Assembly: GCF_900111375.1 (NCBI RefSeq)
Contig: NZ_FOHB01000010.1
Location: 62,001 to 126,000, forward strand
DNA length: 64,000 nucleotides
Source of the DNA: Pedococcus cremeus
GTDB lineage: Bacteria; Actinomycetota; Actinomycetes; Actinomycetales; Dermatophilaceae
Direction: 5' to 3'
Shown: piece by piece, positions 7,410 through 16,168 of the stretch
Position numbering within the stretch: position 1 is the first letter of the stretch
Layout of the letters: each line of letters starts with the position of its first letter
The notes under the pieces: model-generated
Databases searched by the model: none
What the model was told of the DNA's origin: nothing
What the model saw: the letters and a program-made list of their open reading frames with translations, nothing else
Program-made: the position numbers and the translations under genes

Positions 7410-10400
7410 GTGGAGGTGGGCATCCTCGGGCCGGCCGAGGTGCATCGTGGTGAGGTCCCGGTCGACCTGGGCACTCGCAAGCAGCGTGCCGTGGTCGCAG
7501 CCCTGGCCCTGAGCCGGGGCCGCGCCGTGTCGGTCGACACCATCGTCGACCTGCTCTGGGGGGACGAGCCCCCGCGCGGGGTGAGCGGCACCCTGCAGGC
7601 CTACATCGCCGGCCTGCGCAAGGCCCTCGAGCCCGACCGTGCGGCCCGCGCGCCCGCCTCGGTGCTGGTCACCGTGCCCCCGGGCTACGCGCTGCGCCTG
7701 CCGGACGAGGCCTTCGACGTGGTGCGGTTCGAGCGGGTGGTGGCCGAGGTGCACCAGGCGCTGGAGCCGATCTCGCAGGTCCACCCCGTGGCGCCGATGC
7801 CGCGCGAGGAGCTCACCGCGCTGGCCCGCCGGCTCGACGGCGCCCTGGCGCTCTGGCGCGGGCAGCCCTTCGCCGAGCTCGATGACGCACCGGCCGCGGA
7901 GGCCGAGCGGGTGCGCCTCGAGGAGCTGCGGCTCGTGGCGGTCGAGGACCGCATCATCACGGCCGTGGCGCTGGGCCAGCACGCGACCGCGGTTCCCGAG
8001 CTCGAGTCGCTGACCCGGCTGCACCCGCTCCGCGAACGGCTCTGGGCGCTGCGTGCGGTGGCCCTGGTGCGGTCCGGCCGGCAGGCCGAGGCGCTCGAGG
8101 TGCTGCGCGACGTCAGGACCGTGCTCGACGAGGAGCTCGGCATCGAGCCGGGCCAGGGCCTGCGCGACCTGCAGGCCGCGGTGCTGCGCCAGGACCCGGT
8201 CTTGGAGTGGACGGCCCCCAGGACGGGCGTGGCTTCCACCGCAACGGCTGGGCCCGCGGCGGAGGCGACGGCCGGTGTGGCGGCAGCCGGAGCAGCCAGG
8301 GCCACCGTGGAGACGGTGCCTGCGCCGACCGCCGTCCCCGCTGGGCCGGCGGCCCGTTCCACGGCGCCCTGGCCCATGGTCGGGCGTGACGCCCAGCTGG
8401 CCGCGCTCACCGACCTGCTGGAGACATCGGCGGAGGGCCGCACCTCCTTCGCCGCCCTGGTCGGCGAGCCCGGCATCGGCAAGACCCGGCTGGCCAGCGA
8501 GCTGCTCGGACTCGCCCGCGAGCGGGGCGCCACCGTGCTCACCGGGCGGTGCTCCCAGGACGACGGTGCGCCTCCGCTGTGGCCGTGGGCCTCGGTGCTC
8601 CGCGACCTGGGGCGTGACCTGCCGACCGACAGCAGCGACGACGACGAGGGCGGCCGGTTCCGCACCTGGGAGTCGATCGTCGCGGCGGTCGTGGAGGCCA
8701 GCGGGCAAGGCCCGGTCGTGGTGGCCCTGGACGACCTGCACTGGGCCGATGCCTCGTCGCTGCGCGTGCTGCGCCTGCTCGGGGAGACCGTCGAGGCGGC
8801 ACGCCTGCTGGTGCTCGTCTCCTGGCGGGCCCACCCCGAGCCGACCGGCCCCCTCGCCGAGGTGGCCGAGACCCTGGCCCGTCGCCACGCCCTGCGGCTG
8901 GAGCTGGAGGGCCTGACCTCCGCCGAGGCGGCGGAGGTCGTCGAGACGGTGGCCCACGCCCGCCCCTCGCCGGAGGAGGCCAGCGCCCTGCGGGAGCGCA
9001 CCGAGGGCAACCCGTTCTTCCTCGTGGAGTTCGCCCGCCTGGCGGCCGACCGCGGCGACCTCGGGCAGCTGCTGGCCGAGGAGCACCCGCCCGCCGCGGT
9101 GCACGACGTTCTGGTCCGCCGCCTCGAGCGGCTGCCGCAGTCGTCGGTCGGCGTGCTGCGCACGGCCGCGGTCGTCGGGCGGCAGTTCGACCTGCCCACG
9201 CTGGCCGACTCCGCCGGGCTGCCCGAGGACGACGTGCTCGACGCCCTCGAGCCCGCCGAGCAGGCCGGGCTCGTGCGCGAGGACGGCATCGACCGGTTCG
9301 TCTTCGCCCACGCGCTCGTGCGCGACACCATCTACTCGGGCCTGTCCGCCTCGCGGCGCGCGCGGCTGCACGCCAGGGTCGCCGAGGTGCTCCAGCGGAG
9401 CCCCGGCCGCGAGACCGAACGGGCCCGGCACTGGCTGGCCGCCGGACCGGCACACGCGTCCCGCGCCTGGCTGGCCGCCGTCTCGGCGGCGGTGGTCACG
9501 CGCCGGCTGCACGCCCACGACCAGTCCGCCGAGCTGCTCGTGGCCGCCCTCGACGTCATGGTCGACGACCCGGACGCCACCGACCGCGACCGCTACGACG
9601 TGCTCCTGCAGCTCGTCGACGCCTGGCGCTGGCTGGGGAGGTGGAACGAGCTGGTGCGCACCGTGGAGCAGGCCATCGACGTCGCCGAGCGCATCGGCGA
9701 CGTCGAGCTCGTCAGCCGGGCCGCGATCTCTCCGACCCTCGGCGCCCTCTGGCAGTCGGGCGGCCACGGCGAGGTGCACGAGAAGGTGGTCGCCGCGCTG
9801 CGCCGCTGCCTCGACCGGCTCCCGGCCGAGGACAGCGCGCTGCGCTGCCGCACCATGCTCGGCCTGGCCAACGAGCTCTACTACGGCGCGACGTTCGAGG
9901 AGCGCCGTGCGCTGGTCGACGAGGCGCTGGCCATGGCCCGGCGCATCGACGACGACGCCCTGCTGCTCGACGCCTGCCAGATCGCCTTCTCGGCGCTGTG
10001 GAGCCCGCGCACGACGCGCGAGCGCCTCGGCCTGGTGCAGGAGGCCATCGAGCTGGCGCGGCGCCTGGACCACGAGCGCGCCCTGGTCGTCTCGCTGACC
10101 CTGCGCGCCGTGGTCGAGGGCGAGCTCGGGATGGTGGAGCAGATGTGGCACTCGGCCGCCGTGGCCCGCAGGGAGGTCGAGCGCCTGCGCCTGCCCTACG
10201 GCCTGATCGTGCTCGACAGCCTCGAGCTGCCCTGGCTGGCCATGGCCGGGCGGTTCGACGAGTGCGAGGAGCGGATGGAGCGGATCGTCCGGCTCGACCA
10301 GCAGATGTCGCTGCAGCAGAGCGCCGACGCCACCGCAGGGGCCCTCATCTCGCTGCGCCTCTGGCAGGGCCGCAGCGCCGAGGTCGCCCCCGTGCTCGCG

Positions 10401-10820
10401 ATGCTCGACGAGAGCCCCCTGCCCGCCACCAGTGCCCGGCTGCTCTTCCTGCTGCGCGGCGGCATGGAGGCCGAGGCCCGCGAGCTGCTCACCACCCGCC
10501 GCGTCGAGCTGGAGCACGACGACTGGTTCTCGATGCTCAACTGGTGCTGCGCCGCGGAGGCAGCCCTCTGGCTCGGCGACCGCGACCTGGCCGCCGCCGC
10601 GTACGAGAAGATCGCGCCCTACGAGGGGTTCACCTGCTCGGCCGGCTCGGGCAGCACCATGGGCCCGGCCGACGCCTACCTCGCGGAGGCAGCCGCCGCC
10701 GTCGGCGAACGAGAGCTCGCGGGGCGCCACGCCGACCGCGCGCTCGAGCTGATGGAGGCGTGGGAGATCCCGCTGGCCGCGCAGTGGATGCGCGACCAGC
10801 GGGAGCGCTTCAGCTTCTAG
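7410..10820 (+). CDS. SARP/AfsR-type regulator with AAA ATPase and TPR region
   Basis: A 1136-residue transcriptional regulator. I take GTG 7410 as the start because the winged-helix domain begins at once (EVGILGPAEVHRGEVPVDLGTRK). Residues 1-95 are the OmpR-like DNA-binding domain, and 100-255 the BTAD helical domain. A Pro/Ala linker follows, then an AAA/STAND ATPase with Walker A GEPGIGKT at residues 352-359 and Walker B VALDDLHWAD near 440. The last ~500 residues are helical repeats of the TPR/MalT type. This is the layout of AfsR/LuxR-like integrators, where nucleotide binding gates activation. The effector and targets are unknown. A 7-bp hairpin follows the stop, facing the convergent hemerythrin gene. 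Confidence 0.9.
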   Translation: MEVGILGPAEVHRGEVPVDLGTRKQRAVVAALALSRGRAVSVDTIVDLLWGDEPPRGVSGTLQAYIAGLRKALEPDRAARAPASVLVTVPPGYALRLPDEAFDVVRFERVVAEVHQALEPISQVHPVAPMPREELTALARRLDGALALWRGQPFAELDDAPAAEAERVRLEELRLVAVEDRIITAVALGQHATAVPELESLTRLHPLRERLWALRAVALVRSGRQAEALEVLRDVRTVLDEELGIEPGQGLRDLQAAVLRQDPVLEWTAPRTGVASTATAGPAAEATAGVAAAGAARATVETVPAPTAVPAGPAARSTAPWPMVGRDAQLAALTDLLETSAEGRTSFAALVGEPGIGKTRLASELLGLARERGATVLTGRCSQDDGAPPLWPWASVLRDLGRDLPTDSSDDDEGGRFRTWESIVAAVVEASGQGPVVVALDDLHWADASSLRVLRLLGETVEAARLLVLVSWRAHPEPTGPLAEVAETLARRHALRLELEGLTSAEAAEVVETVAHARPSPEEASALRERTEGNPFFLVEFARLAADRGDLGQLLAEEHPPAAVHDVLVRRLERLPQSSVGVLRTAAVVGRQFDLPTLADSAGLPEDDVLDALEPAEQAGLVREDGIDRFVFAHALVRDTIYSGLSASRRARLHARVAEVLQRSPGRETERARHWLAAGPAHASRAWLAAVSAAVVTRRLHAHDQSAELLVAALDVMVDDPDATDRDRYDVLLQLVDAWRWLGRWNELVRTVEQAIDVAERIGDVELVSRAAISPTLGALWQSGGHGEVHEKVVAALRRCLDRLPAEDSALRCRTMLGLANELYYGATFEERRALVDEALAMARRIDDDALLLDACQIAFSALWSPRTTRERLGLVQEAIELARRLDHERALVVSLTLRAVVEGELGMVEQMWHSAAVARREVERLRLPYGLIVLDSLELPWLAMAGRFDECEERMERIVRLDQQMSLQQSADATAGALISLRLWQGRSAEVAPVLAMLDESPLPATSARLLFLLRGGMEAEARELLTTRRVELEHDDWFSMLNWCCAAEAALWLGDRDLAAAAYEKIAPYEGFTCSAGSGSTMGPADAYLAEAAAAVGERELAGRHADRALELMEAWEIPLAAQWMRDQRERFSF

Positions 10821-10838
10821 CGTGGCAGCGGGCCACGC
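10820..10838. terminator. Short hairpin between convergent genes
   Basis: GCGTGGC (10820-10826) and GCCACGC (10832-10838) form a 7-bp stem with a 5-base loop, starting at the last base of the SARP regulator stop codon and 24 bases before the end of the convergent hemerythrin gene. It lacks a U-run but is well placed to end both transcripts. Confidence 0.45.
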
Positions 10839-10861
10839 CGAGGCGTGCCGCCCGCCGGCGC

Positions 10862-11620
10862 TCAGCCGACGTAGCGGAAGGCCAGGCGCTCGCGACGCTC
10901 GAAGGGCCGACGGGTGGCCAGCCACATCGCGTGGTGGGCGCGGCCCCCCGGTTGGGCGAACAGGTCGCGCCGGATCGGGGCCGGCACCTCGTGCAGCGCC
11001 CACGGCACCTGGGTGAGCAGCCGCTGGATGCTCAGGCCCTTCTTGAAGTGCTCCTCGTCGAGGGCGTGCCACTCCTCGTTGGTCAGGAGCTCCTGGATGA
11101 GCGCGATGGCGTCGCACTCCTCGTGCCGCAGGTGGCGGCCGAGGCTCTCGCGGGCGGCGACGAGCCGCACCGCCAGCGCGGCACGGGCGTCCTCGTCGGC
11201 GTGCGACGCGAGCCGCTCGAACCCGGCGGCGCACGCGGTGAGGATCGGGTCGATCTCGCCGTGCTCGACCTCCATCGCCGCGAGTGTCTCGCGGCCGGCG
11301 TCGTCGGTGCGCTCCTCCAGCAGTGGCCAGAGGCCGGTGTCCTCACCGGTGTGGTGGTGGTGCAGGGCGTGGGCGAAGGTCTCCCACCGCTCGGCCAGCG
11401 CCCGCCAGGTGCTGCGGGCCTCCACCGGCGTGGCAGCGGCGGCCGCCGCGAAGGCGGCCAGGTCGCGCCGGAAGGCGTGGTGCATCACGTACATCATCGT
11501 CATGTCGACGGGCCCCTCGTGGGCCGCGGTCTGGCCGGGCAGGCGCACCTGGGTGGGCCACGCGGCATACGAGGTGGTGGTGGTGGGGTTGGTCGTCGGG
11601 GTGGTCGGGTGTGCGGTCAT
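10862..11620 (-). CDS. Hemerythrin HHE-domain protein
   Basis: A 252-residue protein from ATG 11620, preceded by AGAGGAAC. After a Thr/Pro-rich tail of ~20 residues come four helices with metal-ligand candidates: MYVMHHAFRRDL, FAHALHHHHTGEDTGLWPLL, MEVEHGEIDPIL and LGRHLRHEECDAIAL. This His/Glu pattern fits the DUF438/HHE hemerythrin-like group, which binds a di-iron centre and may sense O2, NO or redox state. The C-terminal ~75 residues (EEWHALDEEHFKKGLSI onward) resemble an extension seen in actinobacterial homologues. It lies 38 bases after the MMPL exporter gene on the same strand, so the two very likely form an operon. Confidence 0.85.
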   Translation of the reverse strand: MTAHPTTPTTNPTTTTSYAAWPTQVRLPGQTAAHEGPVDMTMMYVMHHAFRRDLAAFAAAAAATPVEARSTWRALAERWETFAHALHHHHTGEDTGLWPLLEERTDDAGRETLAAMEVEHGEIDPILTACAAGFERLASHADEDARAALAVRLVAARESLGRHLRHEECDAIALIQELLTNEEWHALDEEHFKKGLSIQRLLTQVPWALHEVPAPIRRDLFAQPGGRAHHAMWLATRRPFERRERLAFRYVG

Positions 11621-11658
11621 GGTGGTTCCTCTCGGTCTCTGGTGTGGCGAAGGTGGGT

Positions 11659-13821
11659 TCAGCGGGCGCCGACGGGCACGCGCTCGGGCTCGGGGAGGGA
11701 GGGGACGTCCGCTGCCCGGGCGGTCGCGGGCAGGTCGGCGTCGGTGACCTCCGCGCGGACGGTCGGCAGCACCCGGTCGAGCCAGGCGGGCACCCACCAG
11801 TTCCAGCGGCCGAGGAGCGACATGGTGGCCGGCACGAGCACCATCCGGACGACGGTGGCGTCGAGCAGGATCGCGACGGCCATGCCGACGCCGAGCATCT
11901 TGACGACGACGTCGACCTCGGTGGCGAAGCCGAGGAAGACGGCGACCATGATCGCGGCGGCGCTCGAGATCACCCGGCCGGTGGCCGACAGGCCGCGCAC
12001 GACGCTGCCGTGGGCGTCGCCGGTGCGCTCCCAGTCCTCGCGGATCCGCGAGAGCAGGAACACCTCGTAGTCCATCGAGAGGCCGAACAGGATGGCGAAC
12101 ATCAGGATCGGCACCCAGCTCGAGACCGCCAGCGGGTGGTCGAGGCCGAGCAGTTCGGTGCCCCAGCCCCACTGGAAGACCACGACCATCACGCCGTAGG
12201 CGGCCGCGATCGACAGCAGGTTCATCACCGCGGCCTTCACCGGGATGACGACCGACCGGAACACCATGGCGAGCAGCACCACCGACAGGGCGACGACGAA
12301 GGCGATGACGAGCCACAGCCGGCCGGCCAGCAGGTCGGCGATGTCGGAGAAGAAGGCGGTGGTGCCCGTCACCTCCACCCCGCCGGGCAGCGACGCGCGG
12401 ACGTCGGAGACGAGGCCGCCGGTGCGCTCGTCGGTGGGCCCGTATGCCGGGACGGCGTCGAAGACTGCCAGCGCACCGTCGGGTGAGGTCACCGTCGGCG
12501 TCACCGCGACGATGTCGTCGCGGCCGAGGAGCGCGGCGCGGATGCTCTCAACCCGGGCATCGGTGACGTCCCTGCGGTCGGCCACCACGGTGAGCGGGCC
12601 GTTGGCGCCGGCGCCGTACTCGGCGGCCACCAGGTCGTAGGCGCGCCGCGTGGTGAGCTCGGTGGACTGGCTGCTGGGGTCCTGCGGCCAGGTGCGCATG
12701 TCGAGCGCCGGCACGGCCAGGCCCAGCATGAGCACGGTGGCGGCGACCGCCCACGGCAGCGGTCGACGTCCGACCTTGGCAGCCCAGCGGGCGGTCAGCG
12801 GCACCCCGCCCTGCGCCCTGGCCTTGCGGACCCGGCGGGGCAGCAGGCGCAGCCCGGCGAACCGGCACAGGGCCGGCACGAGGGTGAGGGCCGCGGCCAT
12901 CACCGACACCACGGCGATGGCGGTGGCGAAGCCGAAGGAGCTGTAGACCGGCAGGCCGGCCAGGCGCAGCCCCATGAGCGAGACCAGCACCGTGCTGGAG
13001 GCGAACACGACCGACCGGCCCGCGGTGGCGACGGCGCGTCCGGCGGCGTCGGGCACCGAGTGACCGGCACGGAGGTACTCCACGTGGCGGGTCACCAGCA
13101 GCAGCGCGTAGTCGATGCCGACACCGAGGCCGACCATGGTGGCGACCATCGGGGCGGCGGTGCTGACGTCCATGGTGGCCGCGAGCAGGGTGACCCCCGC
13201 GCTGCCGACGGCGAGGCCGCCGAGCGCGACCGCAATGGGCAGGCCGGCGCTGACGACGGAGCCGAAGGCGAGCACGAGGATGAGCAGGGCGGCGACGACG
13301 CCGATGACCTCGCCCTGGCCGCGCATGGGCGCGGCGGCCTGCTCGGGCACCTCGCCGCCGAGCTCGACCTGCAGACCGGCCGTGCGCACCGGGGCGACGG
13401 CGCGCTCGAGGGGCGTCAGGTTGCCCATGAGGTCGGGGTCGGTGACCGGCACGTCGTAGGTCACGCCGACCAGCGCGGTGTCGCCGTCGCCGGAGACCTG
13501 GGGTGGCGAGACCTGCACGACGTGCGGCATGGCGCGGAGCCGGCCGGCCAGGTCGTCGAGCACCTTCGGGCTGGGCGCCTCGCCCGCGCGGTCGTGCACG
13601 ACGACCCGGGCGAAGGTGTTGCCGGCGCCGATGAGGTGGTCGCGCAGCATCTCGATGCCGACCTGGGCGCGGGCCTCGGTCACGTTGTAGTCGTCCTGGG
13701 GGGTGCCGCCGACGGCCACGGAGAGGCCGACGACCGCGGCTGCGGTGAGCAGCCAGGCGGAGAGGGTCCGCCACGGGTGGGCCGCGGCACCGTGGCCGAG
13801 GCGGTAGAGCAAGCGAGACAT
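11659..13821 (-). CDS. MMPL/RND-family transporter
   Basis: A 720-residue membrane protein with the RND plan of two repeats, each one membrane segment, a large extracytoplasmic loop and a bundle of five segments. The first bundle carries VATMVGLGVGIDYALLLVTRH and the second ILMFAILFGLSMDYEVFLLSRI. The GxxxDY/SMDYE motifs are the MMPL signature and supply the proton-relay Asp residues. Relatives export lipids, glycolipids or small toxic molecules using the proton gradient. It starts at ATG 13821, has no adjacent TetR regulator, and the convergent SARP regulator is the nearest regulatory gene. Confidence 0.92.
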   Translation of the reverse strand: MSRLLYRLGHGAAAHPWRTLSAWLLTAAAVVGLSVAVGGTPQDDYNVTEARAQVGIEMLRDHLIGAGNTFARVVVHDRAGEAPSPKVLDDLAGRLRAMPHVVQVSPPQVSGDGDTALVGVTYDVPVTDPDLMGNLTPLERAVAPVRTAGLQVELGGEVPEQAAAPMRGQGEVIGVVAALLILVLAFGSVVSAGLPIAVALGGLAVGSAGVTLLAATMDVSTAAPMVATMVGLGVGIDYALLLVTRHVEYLRAGHSVPDAAGRAVATAGRSVVFASSTVLVSLMGLRLAGLPVYSSFGFATAIAVVSVMAAALTLVPALCRFAGLRLLPRRVRKARAQGGVPLTARWAAKVGRRPLPWAVAATVLMLGLAVPALDMRTWPQDPSSQSTELTTRRAYDLVAAEYGAGANGPLTVVADRRDVTDARVESIRAALLGRDDIVAVTPTVTSPDGALAVFDAVPAYGPTDERTGGLVSDVRASLPGGVEVTGTTAFFSDIADLLAGRLWLVIAFVVALSVVLLAMVFRSVVIPVKAAVMNLLSIAAAYGVMVVVFQWGWGTELLGLDHPLAVSSWVPILMFAILFGLSMDYEVFLLSRIREDWERTGDAHGSVVRGLSATGRVISSAAAIMVAVFLGFATEVDVVVKMLGVGMAVAILLDATVVRMVLVPATMSLLGRWNWWVPAWLDRVLPTVRAEVTDADLPATARAADVPSLPEPERVPVGAR

Positions 13822-13915
13822 CGGGGATGCCGTCCTTCTTCGGGTCAGGGTGGTGCTGTCCCTTGAAGGGTGCGGTGGGTCGCTTGCGCGCGACTTGGGT
13901 CCGACTTGGGGCGCG
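13822..13915. promoter_or_regulatory. Leader region of the MMPL-hemerythrin operon
   Basis: This 94-base spacer must hold the promoter for the MMPL gene, because the upstream serine-hydrolase gene on the same strand ends at 13916. It contains two direct copies of CGACTTGGG (13891 and 13902). The same ACTTGGGG word forms the hairpin at 5746-5776. No clear -35/-10 pair is visible. Confidence 0.3.
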
Positions 13916-15022
13916 TCAGAGCGGCGGCAGGCTCAGGAGCTCGCGCAGCGCGTTCTCCACCGTGTCGGAGCCGTCGTGGCCGCCCATGCTGCCGGTGGTG
14001 AACCCGTAGGCGTAGCCACCGGTGGTGCACGCCCAGCCCACGCCGCCGCCCGTGCCGCCCATGCCGAAGCCGTCGTCCTCGACCGCGAACCCCAGGCCCC
14101 AGCAGCGTTCCGGCCCGCCCATCACCGCGTCGACACCGCAGGCCTGGGGGCGGGCCGCCTCGTCGCGCAGCGACGGCGAGAGGAGCTCTCCTCGCAGCAG
14201 CGCGGCATACAGGCCGGCGACCGCTCGAGCGGTGCCGTGGCCGTTGATCGCCGGCACCTCGGCGCGGCGGAAGCGCTCGCTGTTGACGGTTCCGGCGTCG
14301 AGCGCCCCGGGCGGGTTGAACATCGCCTGCCGCAGCAGCGGCGTCCAGCGGGGCGCGTCGGGCGCCCACTCCGGTGAGTCCAGGCCGGTGAGGTCGGCCA
14401 CCCGGACCAGCTCGTCGTCGCGCAGGCCGATCGCGAAGTCGAGGCCGAGCGGACCGCAGACCTCGTCGCGCAGGAAGGTGCCCGGCGTGCGGCCGTCGAC
14501 CCGGCGCACCAGCTCGCCGACGAGGTGGCCGTAGAAGAGGGCGCTCTCGCCGATGGCGGTGCCCGACTCCCAGCGAGGCTCCTCGACGGCCAGGCGGGCG
14601 CACAGGCCGTCCCAGTCGTGGAGCATCGCGCCCGGGGCCGGGTCGACCAGGGCGACGAGACCCGTCTGGTGCGAGAGCAGCTGTCGCACGGTCGCGGCCG
14701 CCCGCAGCTCGGGCCAGTGACGCTGCACGGGGGCGTCGAGGTCGAGGAGGCCGCGGTCGACGAGCACGAGGGCGGTCAGGGCGGCGAACGGCTTGGTCAC
14801 GGAGTACGGCATGACGGTCGTGTCACGGCTCCAGGGGAGGGTGCGGCGGGCATCGGCCCAGCCGCCCCACAGGTCGACGACCCAGCGCCCGTCGGACCAG
14901 GCGGCCACGGCGGCGCCGGTGCCCGGTTGGGCCGCCATGACGTCGGCGAACGCCTCACGGACGGCCTCGAAGCCCGGTGCGACGTGCCCGTCCAACGGCG
15001 GCGTCGTCAGGGGCGTCGTCAT
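13916..15022 (-). CDS. Serine hydrolase, beta-lactamase class C family (EstB-like)
   Basis: A 368-residue protein. MPYSVTKPFAALTALVLVD contains the SxxK nucleophile motif (SVTK), and LFYGHLVGELVRRVDGRTPG holds the Tyr of the YxN-like motif, here Y-G-H, as in esterases of this family rather than true beta-lactamases. C-terminal GGVGWACTTGGYAYGFTTGSMGGHD is the expected Gly-rich region. There is no signal peptide, so a cytoplasmic esterase or amidase is more likely than a cell-wall enzyme. It starts 28 bases after the soxR-like gene on the same strand. Confidence 0.87.
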   Translation of the reverse strand: MTTPLTTPPLDGHVAPGFEAVREAFADVMAAQPGTGAAVAAWSDGRWVVDLWGGWADARRTLPWSRDTTVMPYSVTKPFAALTALVLVDRGLLDLDAPVQRHWPELRAAATVRQLLSHQTGLVALVDPAPGAMLHDWDGLCARLAVEEPRWESGTAIGESALFYGHLVGELVRRVDGRTPGTFLRDEVCGPLGLDFAIGLRDDELVRVADLTGLDSPEWAPDAPRWTPLLRQAMFNPPGALDAGTVNSERFRRAEVPAINGHGTARAVAGLYAALLRGELLSPSLRDEAARPQACGVDAVMGGPERCWGLGFAVEDDGFGMGGTGGGVGWACTTGGYAYGFTTGSMGGHDGSDTVENALRELLSLPPL

Positions 15023-15050
15023 GGGCGACTCGCTCGTCCGGTCACGGCCC

Positions 15051-15530
15051 TCACCTGTCCGGGGTGGGGCGCGGGCGGCGCAGCAGCGGGGGCAGCTTCG
15101 CCGCGCCGGGCGCCTCCGGGGAGTCGGCCGCCTCGTCGCGCGGGTTGGAGATGCCGCACTGCTTCAGGCTCAGGCAGCCGCAGCCGATGCACGAGTCGAG
15201 CCGGTCGCGCAGCGCCTCGAGGGCGGCCACCTGCTCGTCGAGGCGGCTGCGCCAGTGCGCCGAGATGCGGGTCCAGTCGGCCTTGGTCGGCGTGCGGCCC
15301 TCCGGCAGGCGGGCGAGCTCGGCGCGCACCTCCTCCAGGGTCAGGCCCACGTTGCTGGCGGCGCGGATGAAGGCGAGCCGGCGCAGCACCGCGCGGGTGT
15401 AGCGGCGCTGTCCGCCGGTCGTGCGCGCGGCGTGGATCAGCCCCTCGCGCTCGTAGTAGCGCAGCGCTGACGGGGCGAAACCGCTGCGCCGGGACACCTC
15501 GGAGACGGTGAGGACGTCGTGAGCGTCCAC
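15051..15530 (-). CDS. soxR: Redox-sensitive MerR-family activator SoxR
   Basis: A 159-residue protein. The GTG at 15530 is the start because GGGAGG lies eight bases upstream and the winged-helix begins there (VLTVSEVSRRSGFAPSALRYYEREGLI). A dimerisation helix follows, then CIGCGCLSLKQC at residues 118-129, the C-x2-C-x-C-x5-C set that binds the [2Fe-2S] cluster of SoxR. In actinobacteria SoxR responds mainly to redox-active compounds rather than superoxide and switches on nearby oxidoreductase or export genes. The serine hydrolase 28 bases downstream is probably co-transcribed, and the MMPL/hemerythrin genes follow it. Confidence 0.92.
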   Translation of the reverse strand: MDAHDVLTVSEVSRRSGFAPSALRYYEREGLIHAARTTGGQRRYTRAVLRRLAFIRAASNVGLTLEEVRAELARLPEGRTPTKADWTRISAHWRSRLDEQVAALEALRDRLDSCIGCGCLSLKQCGISNPRDEAADSPEAPGAAKLPPLLRRPRPTPDR

Positions 15531-15632
15531 GTGGCCTCCCAGCTTCTCGGGTCGCGTTGTCTTGTGGGACTGGCAGCATTCTGCCCGCCGGCCGGGGTGC
15601 GGAGGCGGCGCGCCTGGCGCACCATCGACAGC

Positions 15633-16160
15633 ATGGACCTCGGTGAGCTGCTGGTGGACTCGTTCAACCGCATTCGTGAAGGCGTGCACGGCGCCGTCGA
15701 GGGACTCAGCGGCGAGCAGCTCGCCGAGCGCCCCGGGCCGGAGGCCAACTCCATCGGCTGGCTGGTGTGGCACCTGACGCGCATCCAGGACGACCACCTG
15801 GCCGACCTCACCGGCCGAGAGCAGGTGTGGACCGCGCGGGGCTGGGCAAAGCGGTTCGGGCTGCCGTTCGACGACGCCGACACCGGCTACGGCCACACCC
15901 CCACCGAGGTCGACGGCGTGCGCGTCGAGTCGCCAGAGCTGCTCACCGGCTACCACGACGCGGTGCACGAGCAGAGCGTCGCGTTCGTCTCGGGGCTCGG
16001 CCTCGACGACCTCGACCGGATCGTCGACGAGCGCTGGGACCCGCCGGTGAGCCTCGGCGTGCGGCTGGTGAGCGTCATCAACGACGACCAGCAGCACGTG
16101 GGCCAGGCGGCCTACGTGCGGGGGCTCATCGAGTCCGGCGGCGGGGAGCCCGTCGGCTGA
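15633..16160 (+). CDS. DinB/DUF664 family protein
   Basis: A 175-residue four-helix-bundle protein from ATG 15633. Upstream residues in the same frame are unlike the family. NSIGWLVWHLTRIQDDHLADL near residue 45 and NDDQQHVGQAAYVRGLIESG near the end give the His residues of the three-His metal site. Actinobacterial members include mycothiol-dependent S-transferases, so a thiol-transfer or detoxification role is reasonable but unproven. It is divergent from soxR, with about 100 bases between the starts, and may be a SoxR-region target. Confidence 0.85.
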   Translation: MDLGELLVDSFNRIREGVHGAVEGLSGEQLAERPGPEANSIGWLVWHLTRIQDDHLADLTGREQVWTARGWAKRFGLPFDDADTGYGHTPTEVDGVRVESPELLTGYHDAVHEQSVAFVSGLGLDDLDRIVDERWDPPVSLGVRLVSVINDDQQHVGQAAYVRGLIESGGGEPVG

Positions 16161-16168
16161 GCTCGACC

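Noticed and set aside
7206-11234. A 1342-codon minus-strand open frame
   Set aside because: It lies antisense to the SARP regulator, whose domains and motifs are unmistakable. The minus frame has low-complexity His/Gln/Gly/Arg sequence and no motif.
5746-13911. ACTTGGGG as a dispersed repeat family (5746, 5769, 13893, 13904)
   Set aside because: Only four copies, partly degenerate and in two clusters; too few to call a family.
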